Below, piece by piece: positions 1 through 7,100 of a DNA stretch of 24,269 nucleotides. Position numbers and translations under genes: made by a program. The notes under the pieces were generated by a model. The model was not told the DNA's origin and did no database searches. It saw only the letters and a list, made by a program, of their open reading frames with translations. This DNA is from Avispirillum sp959601495 (GTDB taxonomy: Bacteria; Bacillota; Clostridia; Oscillospirales; CAG-272). Numbering within the stretch: the stretch's first letter is position 1; every line of letters begins with the position of its first letter. The stretch covers positions 1-24,269 of the forward strand of contig CAUGPT010000028.1 in assembly GCA_959601495.1 (NCBI GenBank). Reading direction: 5' to 3'.

Positions 1-158
1 TACGTTCGGCAAGCTGACTACAAAGTTTGAAATTCTTTCCCAGTTTCGGAAAGCCGAAAGCAGGCGCCCGTCCGCGGCTGCTTACGGAAAAGCAGTCCCT
101 TCACGTCTTTTTCACTTACGTTCGGTAAGCTGACGAAAAAGTTTGAAATGCTTTTCCA
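1..158. repeat. Two copies of a ~42-bp intergenic repeat in a hairpin-rich stretch
   Basis: Bases 1-42 and 117-158 are the same sequence with about six differences; both begin TACGTTCGG and include AAGTTTGAAAT. The offset is 116 bp, and the left copy starts at the window edge, so the array may continue outside. Between them lies a small hairpin (TTTCGG 44-49 with CCGAAA 54-59). The second copy can fold as CTTAC-GTTCG-GTAAG flanked by CTTTTTC and GAAAAAG. No convincing coding frame was seen. It looks like a structured, dispersed intergenic element, but only two copies are visible here. Confidence 0.5.
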
Positions 159-159
159 A

Positions 160-192
160 ACATAAAAACAAGGCTGCCGACGGCAGCCTTGT
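160..192 (-). terminator. Rho-independent terminator, minus strand
   Basis: An 11-bp perfect stem (168-178 with 182-192, arm ACAAGGCTGCC) has a 3-base loop. Read on the minus strand it is followed by TTTTTATG. It lies downstream of the last gene of the redox operon, about 185 bp past its stop codon, and is the most classical terminator there. Confidence 0.7.
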
Positions 193-245
193 TCGCTATC
201 ATTATTTGATAGGCAAAAACCTATTCAGTTCGGTTTTTTCGGGTC

Positions 246-347
246 CTTAGGGAGCTTTTTCCCAAAAAAGCTCCCTAAGTCAGGGTGTGGGGCAGCGCCC
301 CACATATACCTATCCCTCATGTCGGGGTGCGGGGCGGTGAGCCCCGC
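246..347. repeat. Series of three strong hairpins, possible dispersed intergenic element
   Basis: Three inverted repeats follow each other: a 15-bp stem 246-260/265-279 (CTTAGGGAGCTTTTT) with a 4-base loop; a 7-bp stem 287-293/297-303 (GTGGGGC, loop AGC); and a 7-bp stem 329-335/341-347 (GCGGGGC, loop GGTGA). The first could help end transcription from the operon at 378. Several phased palindromes between a stop codon and a terminator are typical of repetitive intergenic elements in Clostridia; copy number elsewhere cannot be seen. Confidence 0.45.
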
Positions 348-377
348 AATATCCGTTTCCCCACGCGGGTGTCAAAA

Positions 378-1061
378 TCACAGTTTTCCCGCCGCTTCGT
401 CTATGCAGCGCAGCGCATTAAGGCTGCGGGGATAGCCTATATACGGCAGGCACTGCGACACAACGCGTCTCAGAAGATCCGCGTCGTTGCCCACATTGAA
501 ATTTCCGCAGATATGCGCCGCAAGCTGCGGCTCGCACCCGCCCTGCGCCATCAGAAAGCAGAACGTTATCATCTCCCGCTGTGGGATATCAAGCCCCGTG
601 CGCGTGTAAAAATCACCGAAGCAGTTTTCGGCAAGCCAGCGGTTGATATGGCTCTTTTTCCACGCCTCTCTCATCTGTTCGCCGAATATCCTCGCCTGAG
701 CATCGATACCGCGTTCAAGCCTGTCGCCGCCCGTCGCCTGAGGCTGAAGCGGCAGCTTTATGCCGCGCTTTTCAAACACACCGTTCGTGCGGTGAAGAAA
801 CGTAAGCATTCTGCCGTAGCCCAGATAGTCTGTCGCCTGATACACCGCTTCCCTCACCGCTGCGGGCGATACGCCGCTTTCAAGCGCTTCTCCGAGCACC
901 TCTTCAAAAGCTTCGGGTGCTCCGCTGCCCATAAGGACCGCGAGGATCGCAAGATACCTCGTTTCGCCGCAAAGCTCCTGTCCGGGCTCGTCAGGCACCT
1001 CATGCTTCATAAACCGCTCGCATATCCCGTAAAGCTCGGGATCTGTCATTTTCATATCCAT
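378..1061 (-). CDS. Carboxymuconolactone decarboxylase-like protein, two CMD domains
   Basis: A 227-residue soluble protein with no signal peptide. It appears to hold two tandem alpha-helical CMD domains. The first (about residues 30-105) contains the ETRYLAILAVLMGSGA helix and a YLGYGR segment. The second (about 135-215) contains REMITFCFLMAQGGCEPQLA, a conserved-position His and YIGYPR. The CxxC pair of AhpD-type peroxidase partners is absent, so thiol peroxidase activity is unlikely. Family members act on lactones and related small substrates; the substrate here is unknown. It is the last gene of the redox operon, 6 bp after the flavodoxin stop, with GGAG 11 bp before the ATG. The two-domain architecture is common in such flavodoxin/cupin clusters (family knowledge). 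Confidence 0.85.
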   Translation of the reverse strand: MDMKMTDPELYGICERFMKHEVPDEPGQELCGETRYLAILAVLMGSGAPEAFEEVLGEALESGVSPAAVREAVYQATDYLGYGRMLTFLHRTNGVFEKRGIKLPLQPQATGGDRLERGIDAQARIFGEQMREAWKKSHINRWLAENCFGDFYTRTGLDIPQREMITFCFLMAQGGCEPQLAAHICGNFNVGNDADLLRRVVSQCLPYIGYPRSLNALRCIDEAAGKL

Positions 1062-1067
1062 ACTGTC

Positions 1068-1547
1068 TCATTCTCCGATCTCGGCCTTTACCCATGCCGC
1101 GAGAGCCTTGTCCGACATGCCGTTTACGACCTTGCCGTCCTCCCAGTTTGCCTCGGGGCACAGCTTTTTAAGCTCCGACACGGTGCGTCCCATGCCGCTG
1201 CCGCCGGAAGTCGCAAAGGGTATGACTGTTTTGCCCGAAAGATCGCAGCTTTCTACAAACGTATCGATCAATCTCGGCGCGGTATACCACCAAATGGGAA
1301 AGCCTATGAAAACCGTGTCGTAATCCGCAAGGTTTTCGGGAAGCGCCGCGATCGCCGGGCGCGATGACGCGTCGTTCATTTCGACCGTTGAACGGCTGCG
1401 CTTGTTTGTCCAGTCGAGATCGGCACTTGTATAGGCGATCTCCGGCTTTATTTCGAAAATATCCGCGCCTGCGGCCTCGGCAAGGCGCCGCGCCGCCGCA
1501 GCCGTAACTCCTCTTGCGGAAAAGTATGCTGTAAGTACCTTTGACAT
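1068..1547 (-). CDS. Cytosolic flavodoxin
   Basis: A 159-residue flavodoxin of the short flavodoxin_4-like type, without a signal peptide. The FMN phosphate loop is near residues 8-15 (YFSARGVT). The second flavin-contacting segment is FIGFPIWWYTAP, and a third is TSGGSGMG. Such proteins carry FMN and pass one or two electrons between partners or to small quinone-like acceptors. The ATG has GGAG 8 bp upstream, and the gene starts 2 bp after the cupin stop, indicating co-translation. It is clearly related to the lipoprotein flavodoxin two genes upstream, which shares the EMND, GYPIWW-type and TSGGSG motifs, so the pair probably arose by duplication. The redox partner is unknown. Confidence 0.9.
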   Translation of the reverse strand: MSKVLTAYFSARGVTAAAARRLAEAAGADIFEIKPEIAYTSADLDWTNKRSRSTVEMNDASSRPAIAALPENLADYDTVFIGFPIWWYTAPRLIDTFVESCDLSGKTVIPFATSGGSGMGRTVSELKKLCPEANWEDGKVVNGMSDKALAAWVKAEIGE

Positions 1548-1549
1548 AA

Positions 1550-1987
1550 TTATTTCTCCGTTCCTTTATATTCTCCGTCACTGACCGGCTCGCACCACTC
1601 CGTTGAAGTGTCTGTGCCGGGCACCTCAATGGCTATATGCGAAAACCAGCTGTCGGCGGCGGCGCCGTGCCAGTGCTTTACCTCCGGCGGTATCGTTATA
1701 ACGCTGCCCTCCGTAAGCTTTACGGGCGCCTTGCCATCCTCAACATACCATCCCTCGCCCGCGGTGCAGACGAGCATCTGTCCGCCGCCGCTTTTTGCGT
1801 GGTGTATATGCCAATTGTTGCGGCAGCCGGGCTCAAACGTAACGTTTGCGAGAAAAAGGCCCGTCGCGGGGTCGGTGAGAGCCCTCAGATAAGAATTGCC
1901 CGTAAAATAAGGCGCATACGCGTCATTGGGCGCGCCTATGCCGAAGCGGTCGGCTTTTTCGAAATCTTCGCGGTTTGTATATTTCAT
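1550..1987 (-). CDS. Cupin domain protein
   Basis: A 145-residue single-domain cupin. The metal-binding cupin motif 1 is seen as WHIHHAKSGGGQMLVCTAGEG and motif 2 as PPEVKHWHGA, giving several His as candidate metal ligands. Small cupins of this kind are often annotated as isomerases, quercetin-dioxygenase-like or uncharacterised; the reaction cannot be told. The start was placed at the ATG at 1987 because AAAGGGGA lies 7 bp before it; a longer reading frame to 2041 has no ribosome binding site and would run into the preceding gene. It sits between two flavodoxins in the same transcript, where cupin plus CMD plus flavodoxin suggests handling of an oxidised aromatic or lactone-type compound (inference). 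Confidence 0.88.
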   Translation of the reverse strand: MKYTNREDFEKADRFGIGAPNDAYAPYFTGNSYLRALTDPATGLFLANVTFEPGCRNNWHIHHAKSGGGQMLVCTAGEGWYVEDGKAPVKLTEGSVITIPPEVKHWHGAAADSWFSHIAIEVPGTDTSTEWCEPVSDGEYKGTEK

Positions 1988-2006
1988 ATATATTTCCCCT
2001 TTGCTT

Positions 2007-2669
2007 TTATTTCTCGGAGGTGTTCTGCGATATCCATGCATCTACGGAGCTGTCGCCGCTGCCGGAGACACGGAGTCCGTCGCGGACATCGGCATTCGGT
2101 TCTTCGTTTCTTATGGCGGATACGGACGTAGAAATTCCGCTGCCTCCCGATGTGCAGAACGGCATTACGGTCTTGCCGCCGAGATCATATTTATCTAGAA
2201 ACGTGTTAATGATTTTCGGCATTGTGCCCCACCAGATGGGATAGCCGAGATACACCGTATCGTATCCCGAAAGATCCAGCGTCTCGCCGCCTATCTCCGG
2301 ACGGGCGCTGTCGTCGTTCATTTCCTTATTGGCGCGGCAGTTGTCGTTGGAATAGTCGATATCGTCGTCGCTGTAAGGCTCTTTCGGGACGATCTCGTAT
2401 ATATCCGATCCCGTCGCCTCGGCTATATGCTCCGCGCCCTTCTTTGTGTTGCCCGTTACGGAAAAATACACTACAACAGACTTTGCGTCTGCGTTGTCCG
2501 TCTGCGGGACATCCGCGCTGCCGCTGTCGGGCGCAGTGCTCTCATTTTGCGTCGGCTGAGTTTCTTTTGTGCTGTCTTTCGCGGCGTCCTGCGCCGTTTT
2601 TGCGGACCCGCACGAGACAAACGCAAGGCAAAGCGCCAGCATCAGAATAACGGATATTACTTTTTTCAT
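2007..2669 (-). CDS. Lipoprotein-anchored flavodoxin (extracytoplasmic)
   Basis: A 220-residue protein with a lipoprotein signal (MKKVISVILMLALCLAFVSC, lipid-modified Cys20 predicted; Phe at -3 makes the lipobox slightly atypical). A 44-residue low-complexity acidic/Ser/Thr/Gln linker (21-64) leads to a flavodoxin domain (65-220). The FMN loop is YFSVTGNT (68-75), followed by YLGYPIWWGT and TSGGSGIS. Flavodoxins are usually cytosolic, so tethering to the outer face of the membrane implies electron delivery to an extracellular acceptor or partner. The start at 2669 is chosen from AAGGAG upstream and the signal peptide; a frame extending to 2819 overlaps the MerR reading frame and has no support. 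It is the first intact gene after the broken regulator. Confidence 0.88.
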   Translation of the reverse strand: MKKVISVILMLALCLAFVSCGSAKTAQDAAKDSTKETQPTQNESTAPDSGSADVPQTDNADAKSVVVYFSVTGNTKKGAEHIAEATGSDIYEIVPKEPYSDDDIDYSNDNCRANKEMNDDSARPEIGGETLDLSGYDTVYLGYPIWWGTMPKIINTFLDKYDLGGKTVMPFCTSGGSGISTSVSAIRNEEPNADVRDGLRVSGSGDSSVDAWISQNTSEK

Positions 2670-2688
2670 AATGGCATCTCCTTTTGTT

Positions 2689-3002
2689 TCATTTATTTTT
2701 TGTGATTTTAAAAGCAAGGCAGTCAAGCTGTGAGAGCAGCCGCTCCTTCTCATGGATATCGTCAAGCAGCGCGCCTCTTCTGTCGCGCAGCAGTCTGAGT
2801 TTTCCGTCGTCGTTCTCATCGCCGCAGTCTAGAAACCGCACCGCGTCTCCCGGCGAAAAGCCCGCCTCGCAAAGAGTCATGAAAGTGCCGATACGTCGGA
2901 CGTCGCTCTCGTCGTAGTCTCTTTGCCAGTGCACAGTTTTTTATATTGACGAAGTGTCGACGGCGGCACTCCGCAGCGCTTGCAAAGTTCTGCTCCGGTC
3001 AT
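2689..3002 (-). pseudogene. MerR-family regulator split by a frameshift in an A6 run
   Basis: An ATG at 3002 follows a good ribosome binding site (AGGGAGGG) and encodes a MerR helix-turn-helix: MTGAELCKRCGVPPSTLRQY. The frame then hits a run of six A and ends at 2877. The missing C-terminal half continues in another frame from about 2934 to 2689: HWQRDYDESDVRRIGTFM, then GFSPGDAVRFLD and a C-terminal helix with LSQLDCLAFKI, a typical MerR hinge and dimerisation helix. Adding one A (or removing two) joins the frames. The winged segment is unusually short. It heads the flavodoxin operon and would be its natural regulator. It may be a true pseudogene, a sequencing error in the homopolymer, or slippage; a short 81-residue protein starting at GTG 2934 is the alternative. 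Confidence 0.7.
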
Positions 3003-3038
3003 TTGCACCGTCCCTCCCTTCCGTCATACGGTAAAATC

Positions 3039-3065
3039 AAAGGCGTCCCATCCCGGGACGCCTTT
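3039..3065 (-). terminator. 11-bp inverted repeat: LysR terminator and/or operator at the MerR operon start
   Basis: Perfect stem AAAGGCGTCCC (3039-3049) with GGGACGCCTTT (3055-3065), loop of 5. On the minus strand it follows the LysR stop by 33 bp and is followed by GATTTTAC, a weak U tract. It also starts directly at the -10 of the promoter at 3066-3094, so it covers the predicted transcription start and could be an operator. Confidence 0.55.
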
Positions 3066-3094
3066 ATTATATACCGTTTTATACAAAATGTCTA
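3066..3094 (-). promoter_or_regulatory. Promoter of the MerR-flavodoxin-cupin-CMD operon
   Basis: On the minus strand TAGACA (3089-3094, 5/6 match) and a perfect TATAAT (3066-3071) are 17 bp apart. It lies in the 96-bp gap after LysR and 64 bp before the MerR ATG, giving the operon its own start. Confidence 0.7.
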
Positions 3095-3098
3095 ATAC

Positions 3099-3989
3099 TT
3101 ATAATCCATACTTGTCTATGCCTTTTATGTATGACCTTACGAACTCCATAAACGCGCTCGCTGCCGCGGGAAAGACCTGTTCTTTTTTCCATGCTACCGC
3201 CGTCCCGCTCTCAAGCGCAGGGGAAAACGGGATAAATACCGTTCCGTCGTATCGGCTGTTGAGCCGTATCCCGATAGCGGCGCCGCCGTTGCTGCGAGCC
3301 ATCATTACCTCATTATACAAAAGGTTTCCTTTTGCAATAACATCAACCTTGGAGCTGCGCTCTCCCAGCCAGCGGCCTATGCTGCCCTGTGCTATATCGC
3401 TGACAGCAGAAACTACAGGTATGCCTTCAAGGTCCTTCGGCGTGATGAATTCTTTTTCGGCAAGAGGAGAGCCGATGGGAACAATTGCTCCCCACTGCTC
3501 TTTCTGAGGCATGGGAACAAACTCGTATTTGCGTATATCCACAGGCTCCGACATAAGCCCCAGATCAAGCAGCCCGCGCTCGATTTTGTCGCGTATATTC
3601 GCCGCGTTGCCGCTGTACAGCTCAAAATGCACAAGCGGGTGGTCTTTTCTGAAGGCCGCCATACAGTCGGTAAGTATGCGAGTAGACAGAAATTCACCGC
3701 TGCCGACGGTGACCGTGCCCTCAAGCTCTTTGCCCTTATACAGAAAATCGCGTTTCGTTTTATCCGCAAGAGACAAAAGCTCCTGCGCCCTGCGGCGAAG
3801 TATCATGCCGTCCTCGGTCAAAGTCACTCTGCCGTTGGCGCGCCTGAAAATGCAAACGCCCAGTTCTTCTTCAAGCTGCGCTATCTGTCTTGAGAGCGTC
3901 GGCTGAGTAAGATGAAGCTGCTGCGCCGCTTTTGTAAAGCTTTCCTCGCGGGCAACGGAGAGAAAATAGTTCAGCACACGAAGTTCCAT
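3099..3989 (-). CDS. LysR-family transcriptional regulator
   Basis: A 296-residue LysR-type regulator of normal family length. Residues 1-60 form the winged helix-turn-helix with the classic signature EESFTKAAQQLHLTQPTLSRQI and the linker LEEELGVCIFRR. From about residue 90 the periplasmic-binding-protein-like effector domain begins (GTVTVGSGEFLSTRILTD). The ATG is preceded by GGGGGTGAAC. It is transcribed in the same direction as the flavodoxin operon, immediately upstream of it, with its own promoter. LysR proteins usually activate a neighbouring operon on binding a small effector; here the obvious target is the redox operon, although LysR genes are more often divergent from their targets. 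The effector is unknown. Confidence 0.95.
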   Translation of the reverse strand: MELRVLNYFLSVAREESFTKAAQQLHLTQPTLSRQIAQLEEELGVCIFRRANGRVTLTEDGMILRRRAQELLSLADKTKRDFLYKGKELEGTVTVGSGEFLSTRILTDCMAAFRKDHPLVHFELYSGNAANIRDKIERGLLDLGLMSEPVDIRKYEFVPMPQKEQWGAIVPIGSPLAEKEFITPKDLEGIPVVSAVSDIAQGSIGRWLGERSSKVDVIAKGNLLYNEVMMARSNGGAAIGIRLNSRYDGTVFIPFSPALESGTAVAWKKEQVFPAAASAFMEFVRSYIKGIDKYGL

Positions 3990-4009
3990 ATGTTCACCCC
4001 CATGGGTCT

Positions 4010-4038
4010 ATTATAGCAGTCCCCGCGACCGTAATCAA
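4010..4038 (-). promoter_or_regulatory. Promoter of the LysR gene
   Basis: Minus-strand TTGATT (4033-4038) and perfect TATAAT (4010-4015) are separated by 17 bp. The -10 lies about 20 bp before the LysR start codon, so the leader is very short. Confidence 0.75.
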
Positions 4039-4068
4039 CGTTTTTTCTTTTGCGCGGCAAATAAAGAT

Positions 4069-4097
4069 GCGGCACACTTCATAAAAAAGTGTGCCGC
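4069..4097 (-). terminator. Terminator after the giant surface protein gene
   Basis: Perfect 11-bp stem GCGGCACACTT (4069-4079) with AAGTGTGCCGC (4087-4097) and a 7-base loop. On the minus strand it is followed by ATCTTTATTT, a moderately U-rich tail. It starts 38 bp after the stop codon of the 1555-residue gene and separates it from the LysR promoter. Confidence 0.7.
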
Positions 4098-4135
4098 GTT
4101 GTCCGTTCTGTTACGTTATTCTGCCGTGCAGCCTG

Positions 4136-7100
4136 TCATCTTTCGCCGCGTTTTTTGCGTTTTATGACGATCGCAAGCTCTGCCGCAGCAGCGCAGCTTA
4201 CTGTAAACAGTACTGCGAGAAGCACGATGCCGTCGCCGGTGCGGGGAGCCTTTCCGCTCTCCGAAAGTTTTTCGATCACCGTATCTTCTTTGGATATCCT
4301 GCTCTTTGACGACGCGGATTTATCGGAGAAATATCCGTCGCAGTCGTCGCAGTGCCAGTACTCGCGGTTCCCTTCGGAATCCTTTGTCGCGTCCTTGCTG
4401 TCCACGTGGTCAACATGGCCGTGACCGGCGGGATCAAGCTCTCCGTAGTATTCGCCGCATATCTCGCACTTTGCACGCTCGGTGCATGTTGCCTTACCGC
4501 CGGAGTGTGCGCAGATATATCCGCACTCTGCGCAGACGCCGTTCTCCCACTCGTGTGCTTCGGTCTGTACGGTCACCGCTCCGCAGCACTTGTATTTCTG
4601 CGTATGCTCTGTCTCGGTGCATACCCACTCGGTGGTGCCGGTGTGGTTATCGGGAGCCTTGTCGCCGTAGCGCTCGCCGCAGTATTTGCATACCGCGCGC
4701 TCAAGGCAGGTAGCGGTCCCGCCGGAGTGTACGCAGGCGTATCCGCACTCGGCGCAGACGCCGTTTTCCCATTCGTGCGCTTCGGTCTGTACGGTCACCG
4801 CTCCGCAGCACTTGTATTTTTGCGTATGCTCTGTCTCGGTGCATACCCACTCGGTGGTGCCGGTGTGGTTATCGGGAGCCTTGTCGCCGTAGCGCTCGCC
4901 GCAGTATTTGCATACTGCCGACGCAAGGCAGGTTGCGATTCCGCCCTCGTGTACGCAGACGTATCCGCACTCGGCGCAGACGCCGTTTTCCCACTCGTGG
5001 GCTTCGGCCTGAACGGTCACCGCGCCGCAGCACTTATACTTCTGCGTGTGCTCGGTCTCGGTACATATCCACTCCGTGGTGTCGGTGTGGTTGTCGGGGT
5101 TTCTGTCGCCGTAGCTCTCGCCGCAGTATTTGCATACTGCCGACGCAAGGCAGGTTGCGATTCCGCCCTCGTGAACACATGTGTATCCGCACTCGGCACA
5201 AACGCCCTTTTCCCACTCGTGGGCTTCGGTCTGAACGGTCACCGCTCCGCAGCACTTGTATTTCTGCGTATGCTCTGTTTCGGTGCATACCCACTCGGTG
5301 GTGTCGGTGTGGTTGTCGGGGTTTCTGTCGCCGTAGCTCTCGCCGCAGGTATCGCATCTTGCGCTCTCAGTGCATGTCGCCGTGCCGCCAGCGTGACTGT
5401 TTTGGATCAGAACGGTCTTCATACAGCTGAATCTGAAGCCGTCAGAAGTCTCGGCATAGACTATAACTCCGATGGTGTCGAAATCCGAAAAATAATCCGT
5501 CGCTGAGATCAGCGCCGTGTAAATGCCGTTTTCCAAAGTTACAGAGGAAGCTTCGCCGCCGTGCATGTCGTCTCCGTAGCCGACTGACGCAAGGCTTGTG
5601 CCCTCCGGCATCTCAAACGTCGCCGTAATGTCCTGTGTCCTGCATACCTTGCCGGGGGCGTTTATCTCTATCTCGGGAATATCCTTTTTATCCGACTCGC
5701 TGTCGCAGTATTTGCAGCGTCTCCAGTACTTTCCGTTTTCAACCAGCCATGCGCCGCCGTATGTATGCCCGCTGTTGATCCTGACTTCATAGATCGTGCG
5801 GTTGCCCGCCTCGTCTACAGCCTCAACACTGATGCTGCTGTCGGATGCTCCGAGCACAAAGCTTGCGCTGTCGTTAAGGGCGACCTCGCTGCCGTTTACA
5901 AACACCTTTACCTTGTGTTGATCGGAAACGGTGACGATTTTCTCACCGCAGTACGTTTTTCCGTTTTCAATGCCCGAGATCACGGGTGCGGTCTTGTCGA
6001 TGACGATCCCGTCCGATCTCAGATAGCTTACATTGTCGGAAGGATCGGTGAGCTTTACGTATACTATATAGTTATTCTCTTCGGAAATATAGAACGCTCC
6101 GTTGTAATTTTCAAAGCTCTGCTCCGAAAGCTCATCTGCGGTATAGTCCTTATCACTGAGAAAATACTGAACCGTCACGCTGCCGCTGTTGTCCTGTGCT
6201 GCTATTTCAACCTTTACAGTATCGTTGCAGAAAAGCCCGAAGGTTATTGTTTTTACAAACTCGCGCCACGTGCTTGTGCCCACGGTAACGGTGCCGCTCG
6301 GCGCCTCAATATCTTTCCACTGCGCCGTAAGCGTGACGGTCTTAACGCTGTCGTTTTCGGCAATATCGCCGTACGTATCGTCCGCTCCGACGGCTCTGTC
6401 GCCGTACTTCCAGCCGAGAAATTCGTATCCGTCCCTTGTGGGAGGAATGACGCCGTCAAGTACCTTTGCCGACCATGTAAGTCCCGTTCGACTTACGACC
6501 GCCGAACCGCCTGCCGTGTCAAAAACTATATTATAGTCCGAAATTTCCTGCCATACGGGATAAAGTGAGACCGCCTCATCCGCTTCATAGATAGCATCGG
6601 TGCCGTATGCGCGCTCGCCGCCGTCGTACAGCGCCCAGCCGATCTGTCTGTATCCCGTGCGGGTAAACAGACCGTCGGGAAGAATTACTGCTTCACCGTG
6701 ATTTTTGGTGATCTCCCGCATTTCTCCCTTGCCGTCCGCGCCGGGATAAAGCTTTACCGAATATGTTTTTATCTGCCATACGGGATAAAGCGTTGCCGCT
6801 TTATTTTCCGTATACTGCGCGCCGAGGGCATATGTCGACGAGCCATCCTCGGTCCAGCCTGTCTGCGTATATCCGATTCTGGTATACGTTTCGCCTCTGA
6901 GAGTGAGATCTGCATCATAGGTTTTTGTATCAGTATATGTATCGCTCTCCGCGCTGTAGCCGTCCGGCTTATACGTTAGTGTATATGTGGGCGCGTCCCA
7001 GTCGGCAGTAAGCTTTGCAACACTTGCGGGCACGCTCTCGCCGGGGGCGTATTTGTTGCCGGCTTCGTCGATCCATGCAAAATACGTTCCGCCTGCGGGA

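Noticed and set aside
285..1367. Plus-strand open frame of 360 codons
   Set aside because: It lies opposite the CMD and flavodoxin genes, which have clear families, and its own sequence is Arg-rich without any domain.
2670..2819. Extended N-terminus of the lipoprotein flavodoxin
   Set aside because: It would overlap the MerR reading frame and hide the signal peptide; AAGGAG precedes the ATG at 2669.
4511..5398. Regular repeats that could suggest a CRISPR array
   Set aside because: The 222-bp units are in frame, continuous without spacers and code for a conserved Cys pattern inside a large gene.
4352..5506. Long open frame (384 codons) on the plus strand opposite the surface protein
   Set aside because: It is the antisense shadow of the Cys-rich repeats, has repeating hydrophobic low-complexity sequence only because the repeats are periodic, and has no ribosome binding site.
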